Under the pieces are notes generated by a model that ran no database searches, was not told the DNA's origin, and was given only the letters and a program-made list of their open reading frames with translations. From the NCBI GenBank assembly GCA_001312505.1, contig BBDW01000007.1, positions 1-64,000 on the forward strand: 64,000 nucleotides of DNA, in the 5' to 3' direction. Source of the stretch: Mediterraneibacter faecis JCM 15917 (GTDB taxonomy: Bacteria > Bacillota > Clostridia > Lachnospirales > Lachnospiraceae). Made by a program: the position numbers and the translations under genes. Shown here one piece after another: positions 61,086 through 64,000 of the stretch (its first letter is position 1; each line of letters begins with the position of its first letter).

Positions 61086-61210
61086 TTTCTCACCTTCTCA
61101 ATAAAATAGGGACAAGTTACACTCCTCAATATCTAATACTCGTAATTTGCCCCCTAAAAATGCGAGCTATTTTTCATTATGAAATATACTAAAAAACAGA
61201 TTTGACAATG

Positions 61211-64000
61211 TTAAATTTCTCCACACTCCATCTCGATATCTTCCATAATGACATTTTGTCTTACTAAATCTATCTTTTGAGCCAATAATTTTATCGTAAC
61301 ATTTTCAAAAATATCACTAATCATAATTTTACAGCCAAATTCTTTCTGAATATCTGAAATCAATTTGGTTGCTATTAATGAATCACCACCTAAAACAAAA
61401 TAATTATCTTCAGTCCCTAAATTTTCATAACCAAACATTCGTTTCCAAATATCCAAAAGTTTTTCTTCTGTCTCCGTTACTGCTTTTGAAAATCTGATAA
61501 CCGAAGTTTCTTCTTTAAAATCTTCCCGTAATTTTTTCCGGTTAATCTTTCCATTGGACAATGTTGGAAGCTGTGCCATAAAATGATAGTTTTGGGGAAC
61601 CATATACTCCGGCAGCTTTTCCGACAGATATTCCCTAAGTGCTCCATCATAATAGGACAAGACAGATGCCTGCTGCCTACTGCAGCATATACATCTCCCA
61701 TATTCTTCTGTTACAACAATGTCCTGGCCTAATCCTGCCTCTGATAAGCATTCTCTCCACAGCAGACAATCTGGGGGGGTAACCATCCCCCCCGCTTCTT
61801 TTCTCTTGTCCCGAATATCTGCGAAACCATTTTCCAAAAAAGTTGCTGTAAGCTCCTGAAGATATGTCCTTACCACAAGATCTGTCATTAACAATATCCC
61901 ATTTGGCTTCAGTAATTCCGCTACTTTCTTTACCGCATCCACAGCGTCAATATTTCTATGCAAAGCATTTACCGATATCACGACGTCATAACTATGCAGA
62001 GCCATCTGCTGCTTGTCCATGCTTTCTTCCAGATTCAGCATTTCAAACTCGACTCTTTCATATCCCGCAAGCTCTTTCTCCGCTTCCTGCAGAAAATATT
62101 TTGAAGAATCCACATATGTATACGCCACACTTACATCTTCCAGCACATTTAAAATCTGTCTTGTAATTGCAGCATCCCTTGTCCCAATCTCTATAATCTG
62201 GAGTGGTTCTTTCCTGCGCCCTTCTATCAGAAGTTTTAATTCCTGCACCAGTCTTTCCACGGTCTCCTCGTAACCCGGAATCCTCCGAAGCAACATATTC
62301 GGAGCCAGCGCCGAATCTTTCTGATAAAATACATCCAGCGGAACTTCATTCCCAGTAACCATATGCTTCAGATACGGCTTCAGTTTCTTAAAATACGTTT
62401 CCGCATCTCCAGCTTTTTCCGGTACAGCTACTTCCTTCCCGGTACGCGATAGTCTGCCGTCCTCTTCTCTCAGGATTCCTTCCTTCTTTAAAATTTCCAA
62501 CCATCTTGCCACAGTATTCTTCTGTGTTTCCGTAATGCTCCCTTTTTCAAAAATTTCCTTCTGCGAAAGAACTTCCTTCTCTGATACAAAAACGCCTAAC
62601 TCTATGAGTGTCTCCAGCATAAGCTGTACACATCTCTGGTCTGCATAGGCAAGGAAATTTTTGTATGCTGTCTTCCGTTCCTGCTGCATCTGCCAATTGC
62701 TGACATCATCCTTCAGTTCTTTCCAGCCCCCCCCGCCAAAGATATCTGTGCCGTACAAATACGTTGTAACTTTAGAATCTTCCTGCAGCGGCGCTCCGAT
62801 ATAAGCAGCCAGCGTTTTATTGCCATGACCATCACTAACTGTATCAACAACTGCATGAGCCACACCCGGAAACTCCTGAATAGCATGTTCAATTTCTCCC
62901 AATTCAATCCTGTGTCCACGGATCTTTACCTGATGGTCTTTTCTTCCCAAAAATTCAATTGTCTCATCATCCCAGATTCTTCCGAGATCACCGGTCCGAT
63001 ACCATCTTCCATACTGATCTGTGATAAATTTCTGCCCCCCCGTAAGCGCAGAATCTCCCCCCCTATATCCTTTTGCTACACCAAAACCGCCAATCCAGAG
63101 TTCGCCTTCTGCCCAGTAAGGGCAATCCCTTCCATACTCATCCACAACACGATATGCCTGATATCTGAGTGGCTTTCCATAAGGAATAGATTTCCAGTTT
63201 TTCGGCATCGGCAGGGTAACATTCTGATAATTGGACCAGATACTTGCCTCTGTAGCTCCTCCCATAGCGACAAACTGGCAATCCTCTGTCCATGCCGCAA
63301 CCCTCTGCGGGAGATCCATCCCAATCCAATCTCCGGAAAGCATAACCGCCCTGATCGGCAGTTTCTGTTTCATGGATTCCGCCCGTATCAAAAGCATATC
63401 CAGAAGCACCGGCACTGAATTCCAAACGGTAATCTGATATTTCAACACTTGTTCCAGCCAGTAATCCGCATTCCTTCTCTCCTGCTCTGGAAGCAATACC
63501 AATGTTCCTCCTGCGCCTAGAATTCCAAAAACATCATATACCGACAGGTCAAAATCCATAGCTGATACAGCCAGCGCCCGATCTGCACTTGTCACATGGT
63601 ACTTTTCATTAATATCCTGAACCGTATTCCATGCGCTTTCATGCGCAATCTCTACACCCTTCGGAACACCTGTAGAGCCTGACGTCATGATGATATAGGC
63701 GCTGTCCTTCGGCGACACCTCTGGCAGTCTCACATTTTCCTGTCCCTCTTCCATACCTTCCATCACAAGGATTTCCGTACCTTCCGGCCAGTCCAGTTTT
63801 TCGGATAATTCCCGATTCGTGACCACATAGCGGACTCCCGTCTTCTCATGGATTAACGCTCTCCGATCTTTAGGCTGGCTTAAGCTGACCGGAAGGTATG
63901 AATTTCCGGAAAGCAAAATTCCTAATGCCGTCTCGATCTGTTCTATCCCGCGCGGCAGGGTAAGTGCAACCGGGACTCCCTTAATATCCTTTTCTGAAAT
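61211..64000 (-). CDS. NRPS with adenylation(Cys) carrying an embedded degenerate methyltransferase, then PCP (PchE-like; 5' end outside window)
   Basis: Reaches the window edge in frame (IKGVPVALTLPRGIEQIETA), so upstream domains are unseen. Visible: A domain (MTSGSTGVPKG; FDLSVYDVFG, VWNSVP, MLSGDW, MGGATEASIW, cysteine-type), GRKDHQVKIRGHRIELGE (A8), then ~310 residues of MT-like fold whose SAM motif is degraded to IEIGTRDAAIT, A10 NGKINRKKL, and PCP FVLGGDSL. This matches PchE, where the embedded MT-like domain epimerises. Six runs add Gly/Pro, all in frame (e.g. YRGGDS, LTGGQK, VTPPD). Base composition drops sharply in the last ~270 bases. Confidence 0.92.
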   Translation of the reverse strand: MSEKDIKGVPVALTLPRGIEQIETALGILLSGNSYLPVSLSQPKDRRALIHEKTGVRYVVTNRELSEKLDWPEGTEILVMEGMEEGQENVRLPEVSPKDSAYIIMTSGSTGVPKGVEIAHESAWNTVQDINEKYHVTSADRALAVSAMDFDLSVYDVFGILGAGGTLVLLPEQERRNADYWLEQVLKYQITVWNSVPVLLDMLLIRAESMKQKLPIRAVMLSGDWIGMDLPQRVAAWTEDCQFVAMGGATEASIWSNYQNVTLPMPKNWKSIPYGKPLRYQAYRVVDEYGRDCPYWAEGELWIGGFGVAKGYRGGDSALTGGQKFITDQYGRWYRTGDLGRIWDDETIEFLGRKDHQVKIRGHRIELGEIEHAIQEFPGVAHAVVDTVSDGHGNKTLAAYIGAPLQEDSKVTTYLYGTDIFGGGGWKELKDDVSNWQMQQERKTAYKNFLAYADQRCVQLMLETLIELGVFVSEKEVLSQKEIFEKGSITETQKNTVARWLEILKKEGILREEDGRLSRTGKEVAVPEKAGDAETYFKKLKPYLKHMVTGNEVPLDVFYQKDSALAPNMLLRRIPGYEETVERLVQELKLLIEGRRKEPLQIIEIGTRDAAITRQILNVLEDVSVAYTYVDSSKYFLQEAEKELAGYERVEFEMLNLEESMDKQQMALHSYDVVISVNALHRNIDAVDAVKKVAELLKPNGILLMTDLVVRTYLQELTATFLENGFADIRDKRKEAGGMVTPPDCLLWRECLSEAGLGQDIVVTEEYGRCICCSRQQASVLSYYDGALREYLSEKLPEYMVPQNYHFMAQLPTLSNGKINRKKLREDFKEETSVIRFSKAVTETEEKLLDIWKRMFGYENLGTEDNYFVLGGDSLIATKLISDIQKEFGCKIMISDIFENVTIKLLAQKIDLVRQNVIMEDIEMECGEI

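Noticed and set aside
1-64000. CRISPR arrays, tRNA and rRNA genes
   Set aside because: No regularly spaced repeats, cloverleaf-like genes or rRNA segments were recognised on either strand.

Overview
The window looks like the chromosome of a low-to-mid GC, spore-forming Clostridia, most likely Lachnospiraceae. Support: sporulation sigma factor SigG, a recA-recX-rny block, DUF5716/DUF5717 genes, DUF1292, a PrsA/SurA-like lipoprotein beside mfd, and a Gram-positive SOS box (CGAAC-N4-GTTCG) at recA. Almost all genes run on the minus strand.

Core region, about 1-32,060: rny, recX, recA; a histidine phosphatase; a lone sugar-binding lipoprotein with a catalytically dead GH13 protein and a DUF5662 protein; a UvrD-type helicase; gltX; an LRR surface protein; purB; purF; a polar amino-acid ABC transporter; a three-gene DUF5717/DUF5716/TPR operon; a cytidylate-kinase-like gene; a PPIase lipoprotein; mfd; pth; a HAD phosphatase; and the 3' two thirds of sigG.

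Mobile region, about 32,060 to beyond 64,000: sigG loses its first ~93 codons exactly where a large serine recombinase begins. Inside follow MazF, a sigma-like regulator, several XRE regulators with palindromic operators, DinB plus a LexA-type DNA-binding domain, an S24 repressor, a flavodoxin, and MobC/MobA with a candidate oriT. This is an integrative mobilizable element whose far end is outside the window.

Cargo, about 44,400-64,000: a pyochelin/yersiniabactin-type metallophore system. It has two NRPSs with cysteine-type adenylation domains, an Irp3/PchG-like thiazolinyl imine reductase, a stand-alone methyltransferase, a cyclization-adenylation-PCP-thioesterase protein, an AraC regulator, a Nik/Cnt/Opp-type ABC importer (two permeases, two ATPases, binding protein) and a YbtP/YbtQ-like ABC pair. 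Both transport operons share an AraC-box-like promoter. The likely flow is NRPS-made aryl- or acyl-capped thiazoline metallophore, export, metal capture, and AraC-sensed re-uptake. The loading module and starter-unit genes are not in the window.

Quality warning: the sequence has about 75 abnormally long C/G runs (mostly 7 where the protein family implies 4) and recurrent single-base losses (for example A7 read as A6). In-frame +3 runs add Gly or Pro to conserved proteins, RecA included; +1/+2 and -1 changes split about 18 genes. I treat these as probable sequencing or assembly errors and give joined coordinates for the split genes.
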